In this document: piece after piece, positions 1 to 6,454 of the stretch
Layout of the letters: every line of letters begins with the position of its first letter
How positions within the stretch are numbered: position 1 is the stretch's first letter
Assembly (NCBI GenBank): GCA_945938055.1
Contig: CAMEUH010000084.1
Location: 1-9,759, forward strand
DNA: 9,759 bases
Direction: 5' to 3'
From: an uncultured Eubacteriaceae bacterium
Lineage (GTDB): Bacteria; Bacillota; Clostridia; Lachnospirales; Lachnospiraceae
The notes under the pieces: generated by a model
The model's input: the letters and a program-made list of their open reading frames with translations, nothing else
Databases searched by the model: none
What the model was told of the DNA's origin: nothing
Made by a program: the position numbers and the translations under genes

Positions 1-2
1 AT

Positions 3-128
3 GATATCAGGAATTTATGGGCACCGGTGAAGGCGGTACTTGCGGATGACTATTTTGCGGTGATTGGTAATGCAGAGGATATTAAGGAAAATGAGGGGAT
101 GTTTGACAGGGTGGAGAATTTGTTTTAA
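3..128 (+). CDS. 3' end of an unidentified gene upstream of era (partial)
   Basis: The first 126 bases are open in one frame and end at TAA 126-128, giving the last 41 residues of a protein that starts outside the window. The tail is soluble and acidic (it contains WAPVKAVLADDYFAVIGNA and ends in RVENLF), with no membrane segment. I do not recognise the family. Its stop is 21 nt before the era start, and no terminator lies between, so it is probably in the same operon as era. The frame is supported by its codon use, its stop just before the era ribosome binding site, and the lack of another long frame on the + strand here. Confidence 0.6.
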   Translation, partial: DIRNLWAPVKAVLADDYFAVIGNAEDIKENEGMFDRVENLF

Positions 129-149
129 GGAAAATGCGAAAGGATTAAC

Positions 150-1067
150 ATGGAAGAAAAACAGACAAAAACAGGTTTTGTAACAATTATCGGAAGACCA
201 AATGTGGGAAAGAGCACTTTGATGAACAAACTGATTGGGCAGAAGGTGGCGATTACATCCAATAAGCCACAGACTACCCGCAATAAGATTAAGACGGTGT
301 ACACGGACGAACAGGGGCAGATTATTTTTGTGGATACGCCGGGAATTCATAAGGCTAAGAATAAGCTTGGGGATTACATGGTAAATGTGGCGGAACGTAC
401 CCTGACAGAAGTGGATGTCATTTTATGGCTGGTAGAGCCTACCACTTATGTAGGGGCAGGAGAACAGCATATCGTAAGTCAGTTAAAGCAGACCAAAACA
501 CCGGTGATTCTTGTAATTAACAAGATTGATACGATTAAAAAGGAAGAAGTATTAAAATTTATTGCGGCGTATAAGGATTTGATGGACTTTGCGGAAATTG
601 TTCCGGTATCTGCCAGAACCGGTAATAATACGGATGAACTCATCCGTTCCATTTATAAATACCTTCCATATGGACCGATGTATTATGATGAAGATACCTT
701 GACAGACCAGCCGATGCGTCAGATTGTAGCGGAGTTAATCCGGGAAAAGGCATTACATGCGCTGGATGAGGAAATTCCTCATGGGATTGCAGTCACTGTT
801 GAACGGATGAAGGAACGTCCGGATGGAACGGTTGTGGATATTGATGCTACCATTATTTGTGAGCGGGAATCCCACAAGGGAATTATTATCGGGAAACAAG
901 GGGCAATGCTTAAGAAAATTGGAAGTAATGCCCGGTATGAGATTGAAAAAATGATGGAGCAGAAAGTAAATTTAAAGCTCTGGGTCAAGGTGCGTAAGGA
1001 ATGGCGGGATAATGACCTTCTGATTAAGAATTTTGGATATGATGCGAAGAAGGAATTTGAGTTATAA
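150..1067 (+). CDS. era: GTPase Era, ribosome small-subunit assembly factor
   Basis: Era is a cytoplasmic, membrane-associating GTPase that binds the 3' end of 16S rRNA during 30S subunit maturation. All the expected parts of this 305-residue protein are visible: the P-loop GRPNVGKS at residues 15-22, the TTR switch region near 42-44, DTPG at 62-65, NKID at 124-127, SAR at 154-156, and the C-terminal KH RNA-binding domain with GIIIGKQG at 244-251. The length is normal for the family (about 300). ATG 150 is preceded by GAAAGGA at 138-144, with 5 nt spacing. In many Firmicutes recO follows era; here a BlaI-type repressor gene follows after 12 nt, which suggests that accessory genes were inserted behind a housekeeping operon. 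The gene looks intact. Confidence 0.98.
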   Translation: MEEKQTKTGFVTIIGRPNVGKSTLMNKLIGQKVAITSNKPQTTRNKIKTVYTDEQGQIIFVDTPGIHKAKNKLGDYMVNVAERTLTEVDVILWLVEPTTYVGAGEQHIVSQLKQTKTPVILVINKIDTIKKEEVLKFIAAYKDLMDFAEIVPVSARTGNNTDELIRSIYKYLPYGPMYYDEDTLTDQPMRQIVAELIREKALHALDEEIPHGIAVTVERMKERPDGTVVDIDATIICERESHKGIIIGKQGAMLKKIGSNARYEIEKMMEQKVNLKLWVKVRKEWRDNDLLIKNFGYDAKKEFEL

Positions 1068-1068
1068 A

Positions 1069-1075
1069 AGGTGAG
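1069..1075 (+). promoter_or_regulatory. Ribosome binding site that fixes the blaI-like start
   Basis: AGGTGAG lies 4 nt before ATG 1080. The in-frame GTG at 1071 is part of this Shine-Dalgarno sequence and so cannot be a likely start. The site begins 1 nt after the era stop codon. Confidence 0.6.
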
Positions 1076-1079
1076 AACA

Positions 1080-1445
1080 ATGAAGAAAAATAAAGTCAGT
1101 ACACTGACTAAGGCTGAGAATGATTTTATGGAGCTAATCTGGGAATTAGAGCCTATTAATTCCACAGCACTGGTTCATGAATGTGAGAAGAAATTTGAAT
1201 GGAAGAAGTCGACGACGTATACCGTGCTTAAGAATCTTTGCCGGAAGGAAATATTGAAAAATGAGAATGCCATGGTGACTTCTACATTGAGCCGCGAAGA
1301 ATATTATGGAGCATGCGGAAGGGAATATGTGGAGGAGCACTTTGATGGTTCACTTCCACTCTTTCTGGCGGCATTTTGCGGTAATAAAGTAAAACTGTCC
1401 GAGAAGGACAAAGAGGACATACGAAAGCTGATTGATGAATGTTAA
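1080..1445 (+). CDS. BlaI/MecI/CopY-family transcriptional repressor
   Basis: This is a 121-residue cytoplasmic winged-helix repressor, the size expected for the family (about 120-130). The N-terminal LTKAENDFMELIWE matches the family's first helix. The DNA-binding part continues through the STTYTVLKNLCRKEIL stretch (about residues 44-59). LSREEYYG (70-77) and HFDGSLPLF (87-95) are typical of the wing and the dimerisation arm. By comparison with staphylococcal BlaI, where an Asn-Phe bond in the dimerisation helix is cut, the equivalent position here appears to be Ala98-Phe99 (alignment from memory). Homologous repressors dimerise on operators at their own and the sensor promoters and are removed by proteolysis after an M56 sensor fires. 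An M56 gene is the next gene, supporting that pairing. No promoter is visible in the 12 nt after era, so transcription probably reads through from era. The start is ATG 1080 rather than GTG 1071. Confidence 0.88.
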   Translation: MKKNKVSTLTKAENDFMELIWELEPINSTALVHECEKKFEWKKSTTYTVLKNLCRKEILKNENAMVTSTLSREEYYGACGREYVEEHFDGSLPLFLAAFCGNKVKLSEKDKEDIRKLIDEC

Positions 1446-1463
1446 AGAATGATGGATTACTTC

Positions 1464-1492
1464 TTGACAAACAGGTCTAAATTTTATAAACT
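1464..1492 (+). promoter_or_regulatory. Probable sigma-A-type promoter for the M56 gene
   Basis: A perfect TTGACA (-35) at 1464-1469 is followed 17 nt later by TAAACT (-10, 4 of 6 to consensus) at 1487-1492. A second -10 option, TATAAA at 1485-1490, has a better sequence but 15 nt spacing. The promoter starts 18 nt after the blaI-like stop and would give a 5' leader of roughly 100 nt to ATG 1605. It shows that the sensor gene need not depend on read-through from era and the repressor gene. The AGGTC repeats overlap it, which fits control by a repressor. Confidence 0.6.
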
Positions 1493-1515
1493 AAAGGTCG
1501 GTGAAAGATAGACCT
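1473..1515 (+). repeat. AGGTCTA/TAGACCT inverted repeat over the M56 promoter (candidate operator)
   Basis: AGGTCTA at 1473-1479 and its exact complement TAGACCT at 1509-1515 flank the promoter -10 region. A further AGGTC lies at 1495-1499, so this core occurs three times: twice direct (22 bp apart, about two helix turns) and once inverted. The placement is what one expects of a repressor operator, and the adjacent BlaI-type protein is the obvious candidate. The classical TACA/TGTA half-sites of BlaI/MecI are not seen, so assignment to that protein is inference. No U-run follows, so it is not a terminator. Confidence 0.4.
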
Positions 1516-1591
1516 AAACGCAGGAGCAAATTTATTCTTTATAACGAGAAACTCTGATGGATGGAAGATTTATTGGAGAATATACAATTTT

Positions 1592-1596
1592 GGAGA
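1592..1596 (+). promoter_or_regulatory. Ribosome binding site supporting the M56 start at 1605
   Basis: GGAGA at 1592-1596 is 8 nt before ATG 1605. The earlier in-frame ATG at 1557 has only a weak GAGA-like sequence before it. The family's usual N-terminus also begins directly with the first membrane helix, as it does from 1605. Confidence 0.55.
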
Positions 1597-1604
1597 ATAA
1601 TGAC

Positions 1605-3695
1605 ATGATGGCTATATTTTTTCAGTTGCTGCAAATGAGTCTTGCTGGTTCGTTTGCAGTTTTTTATTTATTACTATTAAGAGTACTATTAGGGAAATTG
1701 CCGAAGAAGCTCACGTATGTGTTATGGGGACTGGTTGGATTTCATCTGATTTTTACAGTGGTTCCGATTGGCCGATTTGCCATTCTGCCGAATGTGGATA
1801 TTGTGCAGGAATTGTGGTATGTGGATGTGAACTGGAATGTAATTGTGGTGTTCTATCTGATTGGTGTTATTGCAATTCTTCTGATGAATGTGGTTCATTA
1901 TTTTCATTTGGCAAGATTACTTCGTCAGAATGCGAAGAAAAAGGAGGGTGCAGACAATCCATTTCAAAAAGTACGGGGCTTTTATGTACCGGTTTATTAT
2001 AGCAGTGGCATAGCCAGTGCATTTACTTTTGGGTATTTTCCGCCGAGAATCTATCTTCCGGAAGGAATTGATGCGGGCATGGAAGAGATGGTTGTGTGTC
2101 ATGAGATGACGCATATTCGAAGAGGAGATTACTTTACCAAATTACTTGCCTTTGTCTTATGTACACTAAACTGGTTTAACCCGCTGCTCTGGTGCGCATA
2201 TTATTTCTTTGTTCGTGATCAGGAGACTTCCTGTGATGAACTTGTTTTACAGAAGATAGGGATTGGTCAGAAGAAACAGTATGCGGAGGCGATTCTTAAT
2301 GCTGCATCAGGCTTCTTTCGAAGCGGTGAGAGGGATCATGCAATGCCATTTGGGGAGGCAAATATCAAGTACCGTATTCGCCGGTGTGTGAAGGCTGGCA
2401 ATATCGAAAGAAGAAAATATGTGGCAATGCTTTTAGTGACACTTGGATTCTTTGTGCTTGGAATATCTGTGTCCAGTGTTTTTCAGATTGACCGGCTTCC
2501 ATTTGTGGCAGCAGAACAAAATGGCACAATTGGTGTTTTTTGTAATACAGAAGAATACAGAGAGTATCAGATGCGTGGCGATGGAATATACCAGATTGAT
2601 GAAAATGGAGAGAAACTCATCTATCGTGGAAGTTTTCTGATTACAGATAGTTTTTATTGGACGAATCAGGGACTTTTTTTCGTGACACAGAATGCCAGGG
2701 AAATCCGGTGCTTAAATGTAGATACATACAAGTGGGAAAAAGTATTTCGCTGTGAGAAAGGCAGGGAAATAGCTTCCTTTGTACCATCTGGAGGGTTCCT
2801 TAAAATTCGCTATACCGATGGTTCTGTAGAATGCCGAAAGCTATACTTAAAGAGGCAGAGTACGGTATCGACGCAGGAAATTCTGGAACATCCGGGGAAG
2901 GTTTACAATGTGACACAGTGGAAAAAGGATGGTGCCTATGCCTGGCTGGACCTTGATGGAGATGGTAAGGATGAGGAACTGTTGCTTGATTTTTCCATGG
3001 AGGATATGATGTCAGGTGGTGACTGGGTTTACACTTTTTCGGTAAATAATAAAGCAGTCATTCAAAAAGAGATTAGCAAAATATCCAATGAAATCTATGC
3101 AATTTCCACGGATGGTGAGCGCATCTATGTAGCATTGACGGACGGGAAAGGCTTGGATGGTGGGGTAACACCGGAAACCACTACATTTTATCAATATGAA
3201 AATGGTTCGCTTAATTCTTATGGGGAGATACAGGCACCAATAAGTGTAATGAATTTTACGGATGGAATCATAACGGTTATGATGTCTGAAAAAATTATTT
3301 TTGGAGAAACATACCAGGAAACCTGGCAGGTGGATGCAGATGGCAGGTTTGTGAGAATGGAAAAGGAAACGGATTGTGTTTCGCTGAAGACAAAGGTATA
3401 TGATTTACAGAAAGATATTGACGTACATACCGAACCTGGAAGTAAAGAAACATTTCATGTGGCTGCGCAGAGAGTGGAGATGCATCAGGTTATGAAAAAT
3501 CAGCAATGGGATGTTGGCGGAGTCACGAAAAAAGGATACTGGGTGGAACTTACGTTTCCGGATGGTGCCAAGGGATGGATTTTTATCAGTGATGGTCAGT
3601 TAGAAAATGGTGAGAGGGCAGAAGAGGTATTTTGTCTGGCTGTATTTCATCATCCGATTACCACAACGGATGGAGGCATGACAGAAGAAAAATAG
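1605..3695 (+). CDS. BlaR1-like M56 membrane metalloprotease with a non-penicillin-binding sensor region
   Basis: From ATG 1605 the protein has 696 residues (712 if ATG 1557 is used). Membrane helices lie near residues 2-28, 35-55, 77-100 and 272-293. Between the third and fourth is the zinc protease core: HEMTH at 166-170, then NWFNPLLWCAYYF, and QETSCDE with Glu207 and Glu212 as candidates for the third zinc ligand. This matches the M56 (BlaR1/MecR1) architecture. In BlaR1 the part after the last helix is an outside penicillin-binding domain with an SxxK serine. Here I see no such domain. Instead, about 295-440 shows repeated short beta-type units (such as DGIYQIDENGEKLIYRG), 449-458 is a DLDGDGKDEE calcium-loop-like motif, and 597-666 resembles an SH3b domain ending in GAKGWIFIS. 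The likely job is to sense an envelope signal and trigger removal of the upstream BlaI-type repressor. The ligand is unknown. The next gene starts 37 nt downstream and is probably co-transcribed. Confidence 0.85.
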   Translation: MMAIFFQLLQMSLAGSFAVFYLLLLRVLLGKLPKKLTYVLWGLVGFHLIFTVVPIGRFAILPNVDIVQELWYVDVNWNVIVVFYLIGVIAILLMNVVHYFHLARLLRQNAKKKEGADNPFQKVRGFYVPVYYSSGIASAFTFGYFPPRIYLPEGIDAGMEEMVVCHEMTHIRRGDYFTKLLAFVLCTLNWFNPLLWCAYYFFVRDQETSCDELVLQKIGIGQKKQYAEAILNAASGFFRSGERDHAMPFGEANIKYRIRRCVKAGNIERRKYVAMLLVTLGFFVLGISVSSVFQIDRLPFVAAEQNGTIGVFCNTEEYREYQMRGDGIYQIDENGEKLIYRGSFLITDSFYWTNQGLFFVTQNAREIRCLNVDTYKWEKVFRCEKGREIASFVPSGGFLKIRYTDGSVECRKLYLKRQSTVSTQEILEHPGKVYNVTQWKKDGAYAWLDLDGDGKDEELLLDFSMEDMMSGGDWVYTFSVNNKAVIQKEISKISNEIYAISTDGERIYVALTDGKGLDGGVTPETTTFYQYENGSLNSYGEIQAPISVMNFTDGIITVMMSEKIIFGETYQETWQVDADGRFVRMEKETDCVSLKTKVYDLQKDIDVHTEPGSKETFHVAAQRVEMHQVMKNQQWDVGGVTKKGYWVELTFPDGAKGWIFISDGQLENGERAEEVFCLAVFHHPITTTDGGMTEEK

Positions 3696-3732
3696 CAATA
3701 AGATGAAATTTTATTTGTGAAGGAGAAATACA

Positions 3733-4791
3733 ATGTTTCAGGAATTAAAAAAGAAATGCGTACAAAATTCAATGTGGATAGTGACAACCTGTTTTATCTT
3801 TGTTGCCATCTTATTTGTGATTGGATTTAAAGGCCTTATTTTTATGGTAACACCATCGGTTTCATTTTCACAGATGTCTACGGAGAATATCCAAAAGGTG
3901 GATGATAAAAAGGTTCGTGCCGAAATTGACTTAAATTATGGAACATTCATGGAGGCCTATACCAAGCAGAACGGAGCGGAAACCGTAACTTCGTATTATT
4001 ATGTGATTCTTAATTATGATGAGGATGATCCAAGGTATATGGCGGTAAAGTTACCAACTTCTTACAAGAAGCAGATGGAACGATTGGAAAACTATACCTA
4101 CGAAGGAATAGAAGCGGATGCGTTTACAATAACCGGTGAATTGTGTGAGATGACAGACTCAGAAAAAAAGTATTTTAAAAAATTCTTTATGGAGTATAAT
4201 GAATTTACATCCGAAGAGTATGAGGCAGAGACGATTCCTTATATTATCAGGGAAAAAAGAGCGGATTTTGAGGATAAAATCATTGCTGCGGCTATCTTAA
4301 TATGTTTCCTAATTGCTGTTTTTGCAGTTGGCATACAGATGCTTGGAGTGGGTCTTAAGAAGATTAAAAAGCAGATTAAGACCTCCGGTTATGACACAAG
4401 TGTTATCGAAAATGATTATGAAACCGCAGGCTTTTCATTAAAGAATAACGGATTTAAGATTGGACGTATTGCATCTTACTGTTCTCAGGAGAATAAACCA
4501 TACATGTTCCTTAACAGGGATATCGTATGGGCATATCAGATGACTACTTCCCATAGTACCAATGGGATTAAGACGGGAACGACCTATTCTTTATACATCT
4601 GGGATGTCAATAAGAAAAATTATCAGATTATTATGTCGGAGTCAGCGGTAAAGGATGCAATGGCGTATATGAAACAGCATATGCCTTGGGTCATCTTAGG
4701 CTATAGTGAAGAACTAAAGAGAGGATATAACAAGGATTACAATAATTTCCTCGAAGCTTTGTATAATAAGGTTCCACATGAATTTATATAA
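3733..4791 (+). CDS. Unrecognised two-helix membrane protein with outside and cytoplasmic domains
   Basis: This 352-residue protein has a short basic N-terminus, a membrane helix near residues 15-39, a charged region from 40 to 182, a second helix near 183-208, a basic stop (KKIKKQIK), and a soluble C-terminal part from about 209 to 352. The charge pattern puts the 40-182 region outside and both ends in the cytoplasm. No catalytic motif is seen, and I cannot name the family with confidence. The C-terminal part has an order of strands and a terminal helix (NRDIVWAYQ, then a Gly/Thr-rich turn, then YSLYIWDV, then a helix near VKDAMAYM) resembling the cytoplasmic domain of the next two proteins, so the three may share a PH-like fold. 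That is inference. AAGGAG at 3720-3725 lies 7 nt before ATG 3733. The gene sits 37 nt after the M56 protease and 23 nt before the next gene, consistent with one operon. Confidence 0.75.
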   Translation: MFQELKKKCVQNSMWIVTTCFIFVAILFVIGFKGLIFMVTPSVSFSQMSTENIQKVDDKKVRAEIDLNYGTFMEAYTKQNGAETVTSYYYVILNYDEDDPRYMAVKLPTSYKKQMERLENYTYEGIEADAFTITGELCEMTDSEKKYFKKFFMEYNEFTSEEYEAETIPYIIREKRADFEDKIIAAAILICFLIAVFAVGIQMLGVGLKKIKKQIKTSGYDTSVIENDYETAGFSLKNNGFKIGRIASYCSQENKPYMFLNRDIVWAYQMTTSHSTNGIKTGTTYSLYIWDVNKKNYQIIMSESAVKDAMAYMKQHMPWVILGYSEELKRGYNKDYNNFLEALYNKVPHEFI

Positions 4792-4814
4792 GAAAAACGA
4801 TAGGAGAAAGAAAA

Positions 4815-5645
4815 ATGTATACAAATATTAAGAAAAATTTTAATTACTGGCCAAAGCTTGGTGCCAAAATTGTATTGATTTACAGTGGATTTTCATTACT
4901 TGGAAATATCATGATTATTCTGGGTTCTTTGTCACAGGGATTGGGAGATACGAATATATATACGTTGTTACATGTGCTGCCGGGATTAACATTTCACATC
5001 GTTTTGTTTCTGTATTTTTTTAATGTATTAAAGGCACAGTCCACACTGAAGAATGCCTATATTGGTAAGATTATGAGAAAGAAATTTCATTACTCCGAGG
5101 AGCAGATTGAAGCTGCACTTGCACAGATTGATTCTGAAGTTGTCTCTCCAATCTACAGTGATACGGCAACGAAGAATACCTTTATGATTACACAGAACTG
5201 GGTCATTGGTGCTTCAGCCAGTCTGATGCGTGCTATGGCTGTCAGAATCACAGATATTAAGAGTTATGAGCGTCTGGTAGTAGAAAATCGTGGAAAGTCA
5301 ACATCTTATGGGTATTATCTGGTGGTAAAGAATCATGCAGATGAGGAATTCCGTTTCCGCCTTGGCAGTAGTGACTTGATGGATGAAGCAGCATATGAAC
5401 TTGCTGCGGCAATGAAGAATGTAATTTCACCGAATCAGGCGGTTTTGGAAGAGTCTGTTTTTGTGGCGCCACAGGGTACGGATATTGAAGGTATGCTGTC
5501 TGAAAAAGACCGTGCCGAAGTGATTAAGATGTTAAAGAATGAAGGACCTGTACAGGCGATTAAATATGCACGTGAAGCAACAGGACTGGGACTTAAGGAA
5601 GCCAAGGATCTGGTAGATAAGATACAAAGAGAAATTGGTAAGTAA
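4815..5645 (+). CDS. Two-helix membrane protein with C-terminal ribosomal L7/L12-like segment
   Basis: The product has 276 residues. The N-terminal NFNYWPK is followed by membrane helices near 16-38 and 48-72, and an acidic helix near 90-110 (YSEEQIEAALAQIDSE). A conserved core from 116 to about 210 begins DTATKNTFMITQNW, continues with ITDIKSYERL and YGYYLVVKN, and ends in a helix near EAAYELAAAMKN. A linker leads to 234-271, which closely resembles the helix-loop-helix of the ribosomal protein L7/L12 C-terminal domain, with GLGLKEAKDLVD at 257-268. In L7/L12 that surface contacts translation factors. Its role on a membrane protein is unknown, and it may be a general protein-interaction fold. 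AGGAG at 4802-4806 is 8 nt before ATG 4815. The next gene is a tandem paralog without the L7/L12-like tail. No enzymatic motif is seen. Confidence 0.78.
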   Translation: MYTNIKKNFNYWPKLGAKIVLIYSGFSLLGNIMIILGSLSQGLGDTNIYTLLHVLPGLTFHIVLFLYFFNVLKAQSTLKNAYIGKIMRKKFHYSEEQIEAALAQIDSEVVSPIYSDTATKNTFMITQNWVIGASASLMRAMAVRITDIKSYERLVVENRGKSTSYGYYLVVKNHADEEFRFRLGSSDLMDEAAYELAAAMKNVISPNQAVLEESVFVAPQGTDIEGMLSEKDRAEVIKMLKNEGPVQAIKYAREATGLGLKEAKDLVDKIQREIGK

Positions 5646-5657
5646 TTCAGTAAAAGC

Positions 5658-5662
5658 GGAGA
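5658..5662 (+). promoter_or_regulatory. Ribosome binding site that fixes the start of the second paralog
   Basis: GGAGA is 8 nt before ATG 5671. The in-frame TTG at 5635 overlaps the preceding gene and has no good site. From ATG 5671 the protein begins MYANINKYFNYWPK, matching the paralog start MYTNIKKNFNYWPK. Confidence 0.6.
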
Positions 5663-5670
5663 ACGGTGTT

Positions 5671-6276
5671 ATGTACGCAAATATTAATAAATATTTTAAT
5701 TATTGGCCAAAGACAGTGATAAAAATCATACTGATTTGTTGTGGTCTTAGTATGTTTGTAAATACAGTTGTATTAGTGAATCATATTTCTACCGGTTTTG
5801 AGAATTACATATTGGGAATGCTTCTTCATTTAGTTATCATAATCCATTTTTTTCGTGTGTTAAGAACACAGAAAACATTGAAGAATGCCCATATGGGAAA
5901 GGTGTGGAGAAAGGAATTCAATTTCTCCGATGAACAGGTTGAGGCTGCTTTGAAACAAATTGATTCAGAAGTTACTAATCCTTTATATGTGGATACAGCG
6001 ACAAAAAACACATTTATGATTACACAAAACTGGATTATAGGTGCTGACTCATTGTCGAGGGCAACGGCAGTACGGCTTAAGGATATTAAGAGTTATGAGC
6101 GTCTCGTAGCTTCACATACCAAAGGCAGTACAACTACATATTTTTATTACTTAGTTTTAAAATGTTACGGTGATAAAGAGATGAACATACGTCTTTGCAG
6201 TGAAAATAATGTGGATGATGCAGCATGCGAATTAGGCGCAGTATTGAAAAATTACCCATGCGACTCTGGTAAGTAA
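5671..6276 (+). CDS. Two-helix membrane protein, tandem paralog of the preceding gene, lacking the L7/L12-like tail
   Basis: The 201-residue product aligns from end to end with the first 215 or so residues of the preceding protein: the same NYWPK start, membrane helices near 16-36 and 47-64, FSDEQVEAALKQIDSEV, DTATKNTFMITQNW at 108-121, DIKSYERLV, and YYLVLK. DNA identity is high in places: a 23-bp block is identical at 5253-5275 and 6082-6104. It stops after the final helix (CELGAVLKN) with a short CDSGK end, so it has no L7/L12-like segment. Both genes finish with the same 10 bases, TGGTAAGTAA. The function is unknown. A tandem duplication with later loss or gain of the tail is the simplest history. 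It is probably the last gene of the operon, as a strong terminator follows 66 nt after the stop codon. Confidence 0.78.
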   Translation: MYANINKYFNYWPKTVIKIILICCGLSMFVNTVVLVNHISTGFENYILGMLLHLVIIIHFFRVLRTQKTLKNAHMGKVWRKEFNFSDEQVEAALKQIDSEVTNPLYVDTATKNTFMITQNWIIGADSLSRATAVRLKDIKSYERLVASHTKGSTTTYFYYLVLKCYGDKEMNIRLCSENNVDDAACELGAVLKNYPCDSGK

Positions 6277-6342
6277 GGGCGTATAAGAAATATCGTTTGT
6301 TCATAGAGCTGCCAAAGGGGAACAATATATAGGCAGGAACAG

Positions 6343-6384
6343 AATGCAGAAAAACAGGAATCAGAAAGTTTTTCTGCATTTTTT
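6343..6384 (+). terminator. Rho-independent terminator after the membrane-protein operon
   Basis: A perfect 12-bp stem, AATGCAGAAAAA at 6343-6354 pairing with TTTTTCTGCATT at 6369-6380, encloses a 14-nt loop and runs into six T at 6379-6384. It separates the M56/membrane-protein unit from the regulator/exporter unit. The A-tract before the stem could also make it act on the opposite strand. Confidence 0.85.
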
Positions 6385-6399
6385 GTATGAAAATAAAAT

Positions 6400-6415
6400 G
6401 GACCCGTTCTAGTCC
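6400..6415 (+). promoter_or_regulatory. Dyad GGAC-N6-TAGTCC, upstream copy (candidate operator)
   Basis: GGAC at 6400-6403 and TAGTCC at 6410-6415 form a 16-bp imperfect dyad. The same arrangement recurs exactly 55 bp downstream, before the XRE-type regulator gene. Two equal dyads spanning a promoter region are a common layout for an autoregulating repressor. That this regulator binds here is inferred from position only. Confidence 0.4.
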
Positions 6416-6454
6416 CATAATTTATAGAATACCACATAAAATAGAAAATAAAAA

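Noticed and set aside
1071..1079. GTG 1071 as start of the BlaI-type gene
   Set aside because: It is part of the AGGTGAG ribosome binding site. ATG 1080 is correctly spaced and matches the family N-terminus.
779..1165. Minus-strand open frame across the era end and repressor start (also similar ones at 15-350, 6134-6418 and 5257-5472)
   Set aside because: They lie opposite clear + strand genes, or across the terminator. They have no ribosome binding sites or recognisable domains and show the composition of antisense frames.
1473..1515. Inverted repeat as a transcription terminator
   Set aside because: The loop is long, the stem is short and no T-run follows. It overlaps a promoter instead.
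1540..1545. TATAAC as a second -10 box before the M56 gene
   Set aside because: No -35 sequence at 16-18 nt upstream, and the stronger TTGACA promoter lies just before.
1557..1604. ATG 1557 as start of the M56 protein (16 extra residues)
   Set aside because: The upstream sequence is weak, and the extra residues are polar and precede the helix with which family members begin. Not fully excluded.
5635..5670. TTG 5635 as start of the second paralog
   Set aside because: It overlaps the previous gene and has no good ribosome binding site. ATG 5671 gives a start matching the paralog.
6309..6336. CTGCC/GGCAG hairpin after the second paralog
   Set aside because: The stem is only 5 bp with an 18-nt loop and no T-run. 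The perfect terminator 7 nt further explains the region.
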